From NCBI GenBank assembly GCA_963576475.1, contig OY754978.1, forward strand, positions 14,948,218-15,012,217: a stretch of 64,000 bases of DNA, given 5' to 3'. Below the pieces are notes generated by a model that was not told the DNA's origin, did not search any database, and worked only from the letters and a program-made list of their open reading frames with translations. The translations under genes and the position numbers were made by a program. Origin of the DNA: Molanna angustata (Eukaryota > Arthropoda > Insecta > Trichoptera > Molannidae). This document shows positions 22,401 through 32,400 of the stretch, piece by piece; positions within the stretch are counted from its first letter, which is position 1; every line of letters starts with the position of its first letter.

Positions 22401-23471
22401 AATAAATAAAATAAGAACCTTTTAATGGCAACACTTCAGATGAGTCGTTATTAAGAGATATTGAATCAATGGTGTTGGCTACCTCTAATAAACTGAAAGA
22501 TTCCTCTGAAAAAATCAATTGCATAATAGATATTATTATTTTTAGTCAAATCCATAATTATTGTTCTCACTAATGACAAGATACATATAATTTAAAAAAA
22601 AATATTATCTAACTAGCAGGACAAGTTCCGTTTCATAGTAACGCATAGTATCTTACCTTCATGGTAACGCACATCATGGTGGTATTTATAAACCTATGTA
22701 GCAAGAGTATTCTATAAAGACTATTTAAAAAATCGAATATCTAAATGGAGGTTTTTCATTTCACCATTTGACCGTACTTGTCCCCCAGGATTTGAATGAA
22801 TCAATTATTTGTTTGAAAATAAAAGATTTAGTTGCAACTCGGTGAGCCCCTAGTATCTTTAAACAGAACTAAAAAAATTATCATTATTTTTAGTACCTAA
22901 GTCTTTAATCATCACTTCATTAAGAGAATATATTATCCATACCTTTTGAAGATATTACTTCGGTGGCTTTTCTAATCAAATTGAACACAAAACAGTCAGC
23001 AAATGTTTCTTTAGTCGACAGCATGTTTATGTTTATAGAATCAAAGTTTTGGAAGGTAAGTTCATTTTTCATTTTGTCAATGATTTCACACTCATTATAC
23101 ATTATCAACTCTTTTGCGTAAGTCAATTTATCTTGTAAAGTTTTATTCTCTATTGATTCCAAGAACGAAACAATTTTATGTGATACACTTACAATATTCA
23201 CAATCAAACGTCGAGAAAAAAGAATAATCCCTTTAAGATGTTCAACAGTAAAGTCCTCATACATTTTGACTTCTTGAAAAAAAGGATAAATGTCCAACAT
23301 GTTGTTGGAGAATTTTTCAACAAAATGACACAAAACGGAGAAGTCTTCGGAACATTGATTCAAAATTTTAATTTCGTTGATATTATCTGAAATATATGTA
23401 AGCTCCAATGTTTTATTCAATATTTCACCAAAAATTGGGTTAACAACCCTTAGATTATTAAGCATTTCCAT
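16428..23471 (-). CDS. Unrecognised seven-exon gene, predicted 388 aa
   Basis: Model: complement of 16428-16477, 16870-17000, 19853-19935, 20437-20544, 21556-21734, 22419-22505 and 22943-23471, 1167 nt including stop. All phases join (1, 1, 0, 0, 2, 1) with no internal stop. The first exon is open for 176 codons and predicted mostly helical (residues 1-170, acidic and Leu/Ile-rich). The middle (about 205-300) is aromatic and beta-like: a CFDIPSQKCFDINI stretch, then VSTWTLDNEWMYFIQYK, then LFSIPTKKYPIPQATVSVIF. No signal peptide or membrane span is evident, so it is probably cytosolic or nuclear. I do not recognise the family and give no function. Weak points are the GTTCTT donor after exon 2 and the GTGCAG donor after exon 5. 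Introns are full of repeats. Exons 1, 3, 4 and 6 are the safest. Confidence 0.62.
16602..16783. mobile_element. Hairpin MITE, family H copy 1
   Basis: It begins AGGGGCAAGTCAGGTC and ends GACCGGACTTGCCC. The inner arms share ATGATTACC.ATATCATGG and its reverse complement. Degenerate relative to the copies at 56.7 and 62.2 kb. Lies in intron 6 of the unknown gene. Confidence 0.75.
16870..17000 (-). CDS. Unknown gene, exon 6
   Basis: Acceptor TCTTGATAG and donor GTATGT; 43 codons with balanced composition (WECNINQNNIRTFMKQYMN). It is too short to stand out as an open frame and was found by its splice sites. Confidence 0.65.
17516..17615. mobile_element. 74-bp insertion with 13-bp target duplication
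   Basis: ACAATAATGTGTA occurs at 17516-17528 and 17603-17615. The 74 bp between are GC-richer than the surroundings and end in a purine-rich AAGAAGACAAAG. This looks like a very short 5'-truncated retroposon inserted at the 3' edge of the LINE copy beside it. Confidence 0.6.
17603..18990 (-). mobile_element. Decayed CR1/jockey-like LINE, minus strand, interrupted
   Basis: Read from 18990 downwards it gives a reverse transcriptase remnant (LLINNQITSYSKVVKHFGIF, 18984-18739). The C-terminal block SADRTTLAIPVHSAKF...SSFEVQSVRLWNTL (18380-18265) follows. Then comes a 3' untranslated tail with the GGTTGGAAAAAATTGCC / GGCAATAAACTTG end. The same C-terminal block and tail occur at 60.7-61.2 kb. The copy is interrupted at 17908-18254 by another retroposon. 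Multiple stops and frame changes: not functional. Confidence 0.7.
17908..18254 (+). mobile_element. 5'-truncated RTE-type LINE nested in the CR1-like copy
   Basis: The frame to 18240 encodes the C-terminus of an RTE-type reverse transcriptase: GRLRWAGHVERMSDERV, then GRRNVGRTKLRWLDGV, then VRNWRGACQDRGRWRRMLEE and a stop. It ends in a (GAT)n tail. The 12-bp repeat AATATCATCACT flanks it (17896-17907 and 18255-18266). The first dozen codons of the long open frame belong to the interrupted host element, not to RTE. Confidence 0.85.
19085..19330. repeat. Dispersed repeat, inverted partner at 45.35-45.63 kb
   Basis: AAATTTCGAATTCAAAT, GGTAGGTGTACGTATACT and GCGCTGACTAGGTATCTGTA all recur reverse-complemented around 45350-45625. 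No coding potential. Confidence 0.6.
19340..19560 (+). mobile_element. Probable LINE 3' tail
   Basis: A GC-richer block (GATGGTGAGCTGCACAGG, later GGGCGACAGATGGAATGAAT) in intron 5 of the unknown gene, ending in an ATAAATG tail. Inferred from composition and layout. Confidence 0.35.
19853..19935 (-). CDS. Unknown gene, exon 5
   Basis: Acceptor CATATTTCAG and an open frame starting LYYCIEGLKYKHQIY. The donor is uncertain: GTGCAG (used here) gives phase 2 and joins exon 6; a better-looking GTAAAA 5 bp downstream would give phase 1 and would need another exon. Confidence 0.5.
20098..20273 (-). repeat. tRNA-derived SINE, family S copy 1
   Basis: On the minus strand the head TGGCAGAGCAGTTAGCGAGC plus an AGTAATC anticodon loop and a degenerate B box match the other family copies. 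The body and the ACAAGGACATATGCAT tail follow. Most diverged of the five copies. Confidence 0.8.
20437..20544 (-). CDS. Unknown gene, exon 4
   Basis: Acceptor TTTATTACAG and donor GTGAGT; 36 codons, phase 0 both ends. Beta-rich peptide starting VLFSIPTKKYPIP. Confidence 0.7.
20770..20990 (+). mobile_element. Decayed LINE C-terminus, plus strand
   Basis: Broken frames give WRPCEGK, CWCDDIKRIAVY and LREEFLERYGGG, the layout of the conserved end of insect endonuclease-reverse transcriptases. It meets another LINE tail head-on at about 20990. Confidence 0.45.
20991..21245 (-). mobile_element. Decayed LINE C-terminus, minus strand
   Basis: The minus strand reads GHVSRREWEILERSVVLR, then RTRGKSPMIWIN, a stop, then VANSTIRDTIQLAEDSEIWR and a terminal GNHDPCHE. 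This is the C-terminal pattern of a non-LTR reverse transcriptase of the same type as at 42.7 kb. Confidence 0.7.
21556..21734 (-). CDS. Unknown gene, exon 3
   Basis: Acceptor TTAATTGCAG and donor GTGAGT. Phase 1 in, phase 0 out. Carries the aromatic WTLDNEWMYFIQYK segment and a CCEFH pair of cysteines. Confidence 0.72.
22419..22505 (-). CDS. Unknown gene, exon 2
   Basis: Acceptor TTTTTTCAG. The donor GTTCTT is weak. Phase 1 in and out. Acidic, Ser/Asn-rich peptide (LLEVANTIDSISLNNDSSE). Confidence 0.55.
22616..22788. mobile_element. Hairpin MITE, family H copy 2 (degenerate)
   Basis: Ends GCAGGACAAGTTCCG and GACCGTACTTGTCCCCCAGG correspond to the family H termini. The inner palindrome is largely lost. 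Lies in intron 1 of the unknown gene. Confidence 0.55.
22943..23471 (-). CDS. Unknown gene, exon 1
   Basis: ATG at 23471 (a second Met is codon 3), 176 codons and donor GTATGG; exits in phase 1. It is the longest unexplained open frame on this strand, with balanced amino-acid use. Confidence 0.75.
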
Positions 23472-26345
23472 TATATCGAAAAAATTGGATTTTTCAAAAT
23501 TGTATAATTTTTACTGATTGAAATACTATTAAGTTTTACTTTCCTAGGTTGGTATGAAATGATGTGACATTTGACATAGAATGGAAGAAATATTTATCTA
23601 TGGTTTTGTTTAAAATATTGAAAAAAAAACTGAAAAAAAATAGTTACCTACATAATTATTTTTATTTTCATTGTAATAAGCTGAATAATTTTTGTAGTCT
23701 ATTATACTGTTTTATTAACAAATCAATTTATAAGCGATTGAGTAAAATTTATGAGTTAAAAAATGCTATGTATGTGTTGAATTTATGGTTGATTTTGAAT
23801 AAATAAAAACAATATTGAAAAAATACTTTTTATTTTTCAAATATATACTTAATATTTATGACTGCAAGACAACTTACGTAAACGGAATATTGATAAGATT
23901 ACTTTTACTTACAGATAATGGAAACAAAATGACAAACAAATTATTCTTGTCCTATAAAAATAAACCAATCATACTTAACTCGATTACTTACCAACTAAAA
24001 ATTAAATTGAACTTTTCATTAATTTAGAATTACATAGAACCAAGAAATGATGGCTGAAAATTATGAAATTATAGTTGGATAATGGAAAGAATACTTGTGT
24101 GTGGGACCCTTCAGGCACATACAACAAAAGCAAATTTCTCGACTAAAAAAAAGGTTTTGTTGGAAGGACACATACCAAAATCAAACCAATATATGCTTTT
24201 GAATTAAAAAAAAAAACAGAATCAATGCTTTGGTTTATCAGTAATAATAATATTTGTGCATTCTATAAAAGATTCTGAGATAAATTCATGTCTTTTACAC
24301 TATCACAATAACATATTTATATTTTTACAATTACGATATATGTTTGAAGCATTTATTAAATAGATTTGTGTGAATCTTGGTTGTAGTGTTTTTATTGAAA
24401 TCATTAAAATAAATTATTAAAATACATATACACAAGACACTATCATATTGAAAAATAAGTACATTGCACAGAATTAAGATAGATGTTTGCAAAACTGTGA
24501 AATTACACACAAAATAAAAAGAAAACTACACTATATTTAAACATGTTAAATATTAAATGCCATATTGAATCGTGAGCAAATAATTCTAAAGAAAATAAAG
24601 TATGTAATGATGTGAATTATTATTTTCTTTATTGAAATGATAAATTTAATAATACGATGATAACAATTCTTAATAATTAAACTAAAAATGGATGTTTAAA
24701 TAAATACGTAATTCAATTTTATTAAATTGGTAACACTTCTAAAAAGGAAATTAATTCAATATTTTAATACAAATAAAAAACAAAATTGTCACTTATAAAT
24801 ATTGAATTTGCTTCTAAAAAATAAAATTAATCACTGATCTACAAAACAACGGAATACTTTAGTACTATATTTTATGTAATCTAAATATGTATTTCAAAGT
24901 AATCGTATTAAAATAATGTTTTTTTTGTATATTCTCAAAATAATACATTATCAATTTGGTATAAAAATATATTTAATGAAAGTATTAATTAAAAAAGATG
25001 GGTCAATAAATACATAAATTGAAAGTGATTACTTCATCATAATTGTCCAATCATACATTTAGAAAAATATAATTGTTTAAAATATGCAGGAAAACATTGC
25101 AATATAAATTAGATATGTACATAATAAATATAATATTTATAAATATGTATGATCTTATTAAAACATGCACCATAATTACCTAAATAATATCAAATAAATA
25201 AGTCCATAGAGCTGCCATAATAGAAAAAATATATTTACAAGAGTCAGTTTTTAAACAAACAATTTGTTATAAATAATCACTTAAATACAATTATTTACAA
25301 TATTTAATAAATTGTGTGTTTGTACACAATCATTGATGAACAATCCAATAGCTTTAATATTATTTTACAACTAAATATCACAATTTGTAATAATTTATCT
25401 TAAATATAGAAAAAGCAACGTATGTATTATTATTGTCATATACATACAAAAAATGTAGGTACATATGTACACACGAAAAAAAAAAATACTGCTGCATAAA
25501 AAAGAATGTCTATAAATTAGAAAAGACAATACATAATTGATTTGTAATACTTAAAATTATTTTCAAAATAGGATAAAAATTAAATCAACGAAACTCATTA
25601 CAAACACTTATACTTGAACATATGAGTATATAAGTATATGTGTATGTTATATTTAAATATATCTGGATATAAACTTGAGTAATATATTACCTAAGCATAG
25701 GTATGTGAACCAAAAAGTTAAATTGAAACATAACAAGAATTTTTATTGACCATTACTAAATAATATAATTTTGTTTTTATGGACTAGATCAATATCAAAA
25801 TAACAATAAAAACTATATTAAAAAATAGCAAACAATTTTATTATCGAAATAAATATTGTAATTGAATAACAAGTATTTTTGAAATATTCCCAATGTATGT
25901 TTTTTTATTCCAATTTGAATTCAGTCTTTTGATATCTTTCTCGCATTTACATTTTATAAAATAATATTTACTGTATAGAAGGTAAATAATCTTGAGAATA
26001 AAATATTTAGTTATTTTTTATCTTGATTTGTGCAGGATAAACTCGTGTAAATACAATCTTTATTTATCTGTCATAGTAAACACGACACAGATTTTGAAAT
26101 AAATTGGTATAAAATATTTAATAAAAAAAAATTAAATAAATCTTTTGTTCCATAAATTATTAAAAAAAATCTCATTTTAAAAATAGTAAAAAAATATATT
26201 CAACATAATCGTAAAATAGATAAAAATATGTTTGACATAAAAAAGGTACAAATCAAAAAAATATTTGATAAAACAATTATTCAAAATATACATAAAAAAA
26301 AAGTTTTTAAATCAAAAGCTTTAGGAATCAATAGGATTAATAATA
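23472..26345. other. Very AT-rich spacer upstream of the unknown gene
   Basis: No open frame beyond chance, no tandem repeat and no recognisable element. The promoter of the unknown gene should lie just right of 23471; no TATA box could be assigned because TATA-like strings are everywhere. Confidence 0.4.
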
Positions 26346-26350
26346 CATAG

Positions 26351-26528
26351 GCCCTGAGTCAAATTGAAAACGCTGTTCGTTATCGCCAAGCGCTATTTTT
26401 TTTTTGTATGTGATTTGACGTTTGTTGTAGAAATTTTTTCTACAATAACAAACAACAAACGTCAAATCCCATACAAAAAAAATTAGCGCTTGGCGAAAAC
26501 GAACAGCGTTTTCAATTTGACTTGGGGG
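26351..26528. mobile_element. Near-perfect hairpin MITE with CATAG flanks
   Basis: Arms of about 80 bp are complementary: GTCAAATTGAAAACGCTGTT on the left mirrors AACAGCGTTTTCAATTTGAC on the right. The apex is GAAATTTTTTC. Both sides carry CATAG (26346-26350 and 26529-26533), a candidate 5-bp target duplication. No transposase. Confidence 0.85.
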
Positions 26529-26533
26529 CATAG

Positions 26534-27337
26534 TATCAGTATCCTTACACTTTGAAACTCAAATCTGATCCCAATTTTTATTTTTCATTTAATACTTACC
26601 TACATATTACCTTCTTACATTCAAATTATACTATTACGATTAAAACATACCTACTGACCTCATTTTTCTCTGTTACAAAGGTAGGCTCTTAGCTAATCGG
26701 ATTGTATTGGGATTGCAGTAGAGAGTAAGGCCGCTGGTCTGTTATTAAGGCCAATTTTATTCTTTGACATGCATCAAATCTGGATGTGTGAAATATTCCC
26801 ATATATTAGGACTCGACAAACAAGAGAATGCGGGTGACAGTTTTATAAAGCGTTGTTGAAAATCTATGGATGCAAAGGTCAGGGAAAAAGTGACACGTAA
26901 TTTGCTGCACAACATCGAAAGCCAACTAATTTTATTGGTTGATACAAATTAGAGTATTTTTCTGCACTAAAATTGGTTTGTGCACAGGTTATGTTAGCCG
27001 CATTCTTTCACTGGGCGAGGTATACAATTGTTATTCAGCTAACATTATTTCTATAAAATAAATAACATTGCATGATTGCCTTTACAACTTGGCTTTGCCA
27101 TACTTTACAAAAAACATTAAATACTCAAACATAATGAAACAAAATAATGTTAACAGATTTCTTAAACGTACTGTGGAAAAGGACATAGTAAATTTGAAGT
27201 CACTTAATGGGTTGGCATTTACATAAGCGCAGTGGATGGATTTTAGTATTCTATATATATAAGTATTCATACAAGTGCGTACACTGATCAATCGGTATCG
27301 TACAGAGTGTGCGCATTATTGCTATCATTGTTTTTTT
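26534..27337. other. Spacer, nothing recognised
   Basis: No gene or repeat with a partner in the window was seen. Confidence 0.4.
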
Positions 27338-27503
27338 TTTTAATAAAAATGAATATGTCCTTGTTAAACAAGTACATATACATCTTCCTACATTAAATTA
27401 AGCATAAATGCTTGTGCTAATGGTGAACGACATTGGATTCAAACTCGCAACCTCTGGATTACTAACCCAGTGTGCTAACCGCTCTGTTATCGACCCATCT
27501 AAA
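27338..27503 (-). repeat. tRNA-derived SINE, family S copy 2
   Basis: Minus-strand head GGGTCGATAACAGAGCGGTT, anticodon loop TTAGTAATC and B-box-like GAGTTTGAATCC, followed by the family body and the ACAAGGACATATTCATTTTT tail. Confidence 0.85.
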
Positions 27504-28207
27504 CCCATCTTGTTGCTAGGAGACAAAATCCCATCTGTATGCTGCACCTTTGTGGATGCTAGCCTAATAAATTGTGGTTTACAAAACATGAATGAAATAT
27601 AATTTTAAAAATTGCAACATTTTTACCAGAATGTTTTCTATAGATAAAACTTTGTTTTGGTACTTTGAATGGTGTTTAAAAACACTATATTAAATGATCA
27701 GAATTAACTATATTTTGTCTATAAAATTTTGGTATGTATCAATTAAAGGGGTTATGTGTTTTGAATTGAAAAATAAATAGTTCCATATTACATGATTGTT
27801 TGAAAATGGGCAAAAATTATTTTTAGTTTGTCAGTTTGTTATTTTTTAGAGAGAGAGTAGATTTTTAAATTAATATGTTCTCTACACTCTTTATTAAAAG
27901 TTTACTATCATCATCGCAAACATCAAATACCTCAGTTTTGGTAATCATTGTCTTGGGAAGTGCATTAAAATAAATATTTGTTTACAGTGACTTTAGCCCA
28001 CGTAACATGTACCAAAATATTTACATCACATAAATATATAATTCAATTGTAGACAAAATTAAAGTAGTTTTTCAAACTACATAGACCCAAAACATAAATA
28101 AAACACTAGTAATGTCTATAACTAGTTAAATGGCATAAAATAATAATGGAATCAAATAACACCGGAAAAAATAGAAATCGCTACAAGAATAATTGATTTG
28201 TGTTGTA

Positions 28208-28768
28208 CAAGGTGTCTCAAAAGAAAGTTTATATTTGAATTCAGAGCGTTATGTGGAGATGTTAGACGACTTCTTGGTGCCTGAACTGCAAAACTTTCCT
28301 GGCTATAACCAATGAACATGGTTCCAGAAGGACGGAGCAACGTCACACACGTCCAATACATCACTGCCACGAGTTTGTGAAATTTTAACAGGCAAATTGA
28401 TCTCCAGGAGAGGTGACATAAATTGGCCTCCACGCAGTCCTGATTTAACCCCTATGGACTTTTTCCAATGAGGTTATCTGAAATCTAAAGTTTACGCCAA
28501 TAAACCGACTTCCCTGGCGTATTTGAAAGAAAATATCCGTCACAAAATGGTAGCCATCACTGAGTCCACCTGCCGAGCCGTCATAAGTAATTTTACTGTT
28601 CGATTAAATGAGTGCTGCAAATGCGAGGGTCTACATTTGGACGATATTATTTTTAAGAAATAAATTCCCAAATTGTGTACTTTAATAATTAATAAACATT
28701 TTTTTGATACACGGCTTACTTTTTTTTAATCAATCCACTAAATATAAACTTTATTTTGAGCCACCCTG
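28208..28768 (+). mobile_element. Internally deleted mariner/Tc1-type transposon
   Basis: The ends CAAGGTGTCTCAAAAGAAAG and CTTTATTTTGAGCCACCCTG are inverted repeats, continuing into AGTTTATATT on both sides, with TA at both flanks (28206-28207 and 28769-28770). Inside is only the C-terminal part of a DDD transposase: WFQKDGATSHT holds the second catalytic Asp, and WPPRSPDLTPMDFF holds the third. Two TGA codons break it, one where the family has Trp. The first catalytic Asp region is deleted together with the N-terminus. Confidence 0.87.
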
Positions 28769-29250
28769 TATAATTTTGTTTTACCCCCAAAATAAAACTT
28801 GACGATTTCACATTAGTTTTACAATAATTCAAGGCTGAAATCACAATGAGTAATATTGTGACTCCAGCAGGAATATAATCCAGAATGTATATTATATTTA
28901 ATAAGTATTTAAATGAGTTTTTTCATACATAAGATATTATTTGTGGTTAAAATAAATTGAATAATAATAAATAAAATTATTTTAAACGTTTCACAAAGTC
29001 TACTACGAAGATATCAATAGTATTACCTATCATTAAAGTTTCATTTTGAATGTCAAAATGAAAGTGAAATTGTAAAAATAAGTTAATAATTGTGATAATT
29101 TCGAAACAATTCAGAGTTTTTCATTTTTAATTAGAGTAAAATGTGGTTGACCACAGTAAAAAAATCTTATATAAATTTCGATTGTGTCATTTTTCATCAT
29201 TCGAGACAATAGAGGAAAATAAATATCATTTTTCTTAATTAAAGTGTACA

Positions 29251-29424
29251 TTACATGACTGGCGTCAATCCCGAGTCCAGGTCATCCTGTTTTATACTGG
29301 AGGTGGATATTAATCTTCTGACCGAGTTGTGATTGTCTAATGAACGACCGCTGTCTCCGTTGGACGCGGTACTCCTCGACAGTTGTGGATTGTCACACAC
29401 AAAGTTTTTACACAGTAAAACCAC
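29251..29424 (-). CDS. PLPP-like gene 2, exon 6 (cytosolic tail)
   Basis: Acceptor CTTGTTACAG, 57 codons and TAA. VVLLCKNFVCDNP aligns with the last exon of gene 1; then a Ser/Asp-rich tail ending DSGLTPVM. Confidence 0.85.
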   Translation of the reverse strand: MVLLCKNFVCDNPQLSRSTASNGDSGRSLDNHNSVRRLISTSSIKQDDLDSGLTPVM

Positions 29425-32400
29425 CTGTAACAAGGTAGAACAAATAGGTTATAATCTTCATAGAATCTGGTAAAAAAGAAATAGTGTCTATAAATGCAAT
29501 ATAATAGTTACAAAAGATATAAAAAAATTGATGGGGAAGGTAATACAAGAATAAAATGGCATAAAGGAGAGGGTGATATTATTTATACGTACAGCGTATA
29601 TTGTTATTCATGTTCGAAACTACATAAGATACAAAAGGGAAAGGTAATCGTGGTTTCACGATCCAGGCCCACGAGCACAGGTAACCAGAGTACCAGTCAG
29701 AATAGGCGAGCCACACGGACTTCCGACCATATGTGCGAGCTTGAGGGGCCATTCACCCACCAACCTTTGACCGATATGTGGTTTTGGTACGTAAACTGGA
29801 GATTTCGAACCTTAATTTTAGATTGAATTTATAACATAAATATAACCTTAAATTAAAAAACGTTTTAGTAGAAGCGTTTAGCTTTTGCTATAGAAGCTAA
29901 AATAAAATTATTATACATAAGTAATGGATCATTGCTGGCGGGGATTGTAGTTTAAAGCAATTGCTCCAACAGAGAGAATAAAATAAGAGATATAAAAGAA
30001 TAAAGAACATATTTTATCTTGGCTCTTCTATAGTATAACTGTTGTTGAGAGTTTTCAATTATACTAGTCAGAAAATAAAGCTGTTAATATTTTTCCCAAG
30101 GTATTGAGAAATTTATAAAAAAATCTGTTTACAGTAAAAAAAATTATGATAATCGCATACCGAATAATATGACAACACCACGCCGAGTATCGCCCCGGCT
30201 AATATGTCCCACCAGTGATGGCGGTGGTCTGTCATTCTGGTGTAAGAGCAAACAATACTCCAAACCAACACAAGCATCTGGAGTACGGGACACGCCAGTC
30301 TGGGAGCCAATGATGACGCACGAGCATTGAGGTAGCACTGAAAGAAAAATTCAAAGATATTACAAATATTTTCTTGTACATTGCAAAAGAGTAAGTTAAA
30401 TAATAAATAGATTAATAATATTTTTGTACCAGTTAGTGAGACAAACTAAAACTTCAATAAATACAAAATTAAATTATCTATAAATTTAGCTTGCTGGGTA
30501 ACAAATAATAACAATTCCAAATATGAACACATATTGGTTCATTTACAAATTATCACTATATTTTATTGGTAAATAGAGTTATACAGTCATTTACATTTAA
30601 TATCTGAAAAAAAATACAATACTTTGTGAGTAGACTAGTGAGTAATACATTATATACCGAACAAGACAACATAATTCAAGAACTACAAAGTATATTAATC
30701 AAGATATTTAAGAGAAAAGAGAGAGGGAGAGAGAGAGAGAATACAACACTTTTATAAAAACCTAATCATTATGATGAATGAGTGAAATTAAAAAAGTACT
30801 TACAAATAAAAATATTGCTAAATATACAGATAACGATGTATGACCAGATGGAAAGCTCTTGTTTGAGTCCAGAACAAAATATCTAGCGTGAGCTGTGTTT
30901 GTGCATTCATACTTAGATATGTATCTGAAAAAAAAAAAAAAAATTAAATTAAAGAACATGTATGAGGATAAATCAAGGAAATAACATAAGTCAGGATATA
31001 ATAATATATGTGACAGTACTCAGTGCTCTTTCTAGATTCCTAGGGATTAAGGGTCGAAGTGACATACATAAAAGTATAGATTTTGTTGATATGATTGATC
31101 TTTGTACATAAGGTAATTCTAAATAATGCTTGGAGCTAGCAATCGCACAACACACTAATGAAAATAATGCAAAAAGTATGTTAATAGATGTTTTTCAACA
31201 TTTCTATAAAATAATTTGCGATGAATATAACATACTAATAAAAAATATGTATATAAGGACAACTTTTCAAAGCTTTCTTCACATATTAAATTTGTATTAG
31301 ATTTTTCTCAAGCATACTTTAAATTACTCAAATAATAATTTTTACTTGTATTTTATTTAGTTCACAGTTATATCATGTTTAGAAATGTATACTTATTATT
31401 ATTATTTTATATTGAAAACATGTAAAACCAGTAAAATATTATTGATGCATCTAATTTTAACTTTCAAATTTTATTAACGCTCAGCCGGAAATGCATAGCT
31501 TTGTTTACTTAGTATAAATATAAAATTGTTCAATTTTATCAAATGTAGGTATCAAGCTGGAAACAATTTTAATGTGCATTACCATCGGGAATACACAAAT
31601 TCTGAAAGTTTCAAAGCTCTAATTGTTCCGGAATTAGGTAAAATCGATTGCGAAATTTCAGTAGACAGACGAAGTTAAAGAAAATACTGTTAAAAATTAA
31701 TAAACACATTTATGAACAATTATATTTTCACCAAAATACACTTAATTATTTTTTATCTAAATTTACATGAACTTATTTGGCTAAGATAAATCTGTTTATT
31801 TTTTGTTGAAATCACTCTTTGCCAAATATTAATTTAACACGCTCCCAATAACAAGTTATATGCTTGTTAACCATAATGTTTTTTTAATACTATAACATGG
31901 CAATATGTATCAGTAAAATTTAGACAATTTGATATGTTAACTTGTATGGCTCTTAACGGGTGAAGAGCCAAAAAAAAATAAAAAATAAAATTCAAATAAA
32001 TATGTACTTACCTACATCAATTTAAAAATATCTTTATCAATAATACATTATAAAACAATTACATATATTATAGACAAAGTTTTATACTAAAATAAATTCA
32101 ATTCATGATCATTCAAATTATTTTTGATACAAAAGGTATAATTTATGTCTTGTTCACACTTCAAACTAATAACTTAGAAATATGTTATGCTGATTTAAAT
32201 GAGTAGGTACTTGAATGTGCAGGGGCTGATCTGTTAAAAATTTTGGCACCTGGCCCACCTGCATTTATCGCACAAATTTTCAAAGGGTGCCCCTAGAAAA
32301 TCTGTCATACATATTTTATTATTTGTCTCAATGTTGATTAGAAAATGAACATACTATACTATTGTATCTAATTAATATGAGACTGCATTTCATTATTATT

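Noticed and set aside
24000..26300. Possible genes in the AT-rich spacer
   Set aside because: All frames are short, Lys/Asn/Ile/Tyr-rich and without splice or motif support.
30144..30338. Second frame overlapping exon 5 of gene 2
   Set aside because: It is a shifted reading of the exon that encodes the C3 motif.
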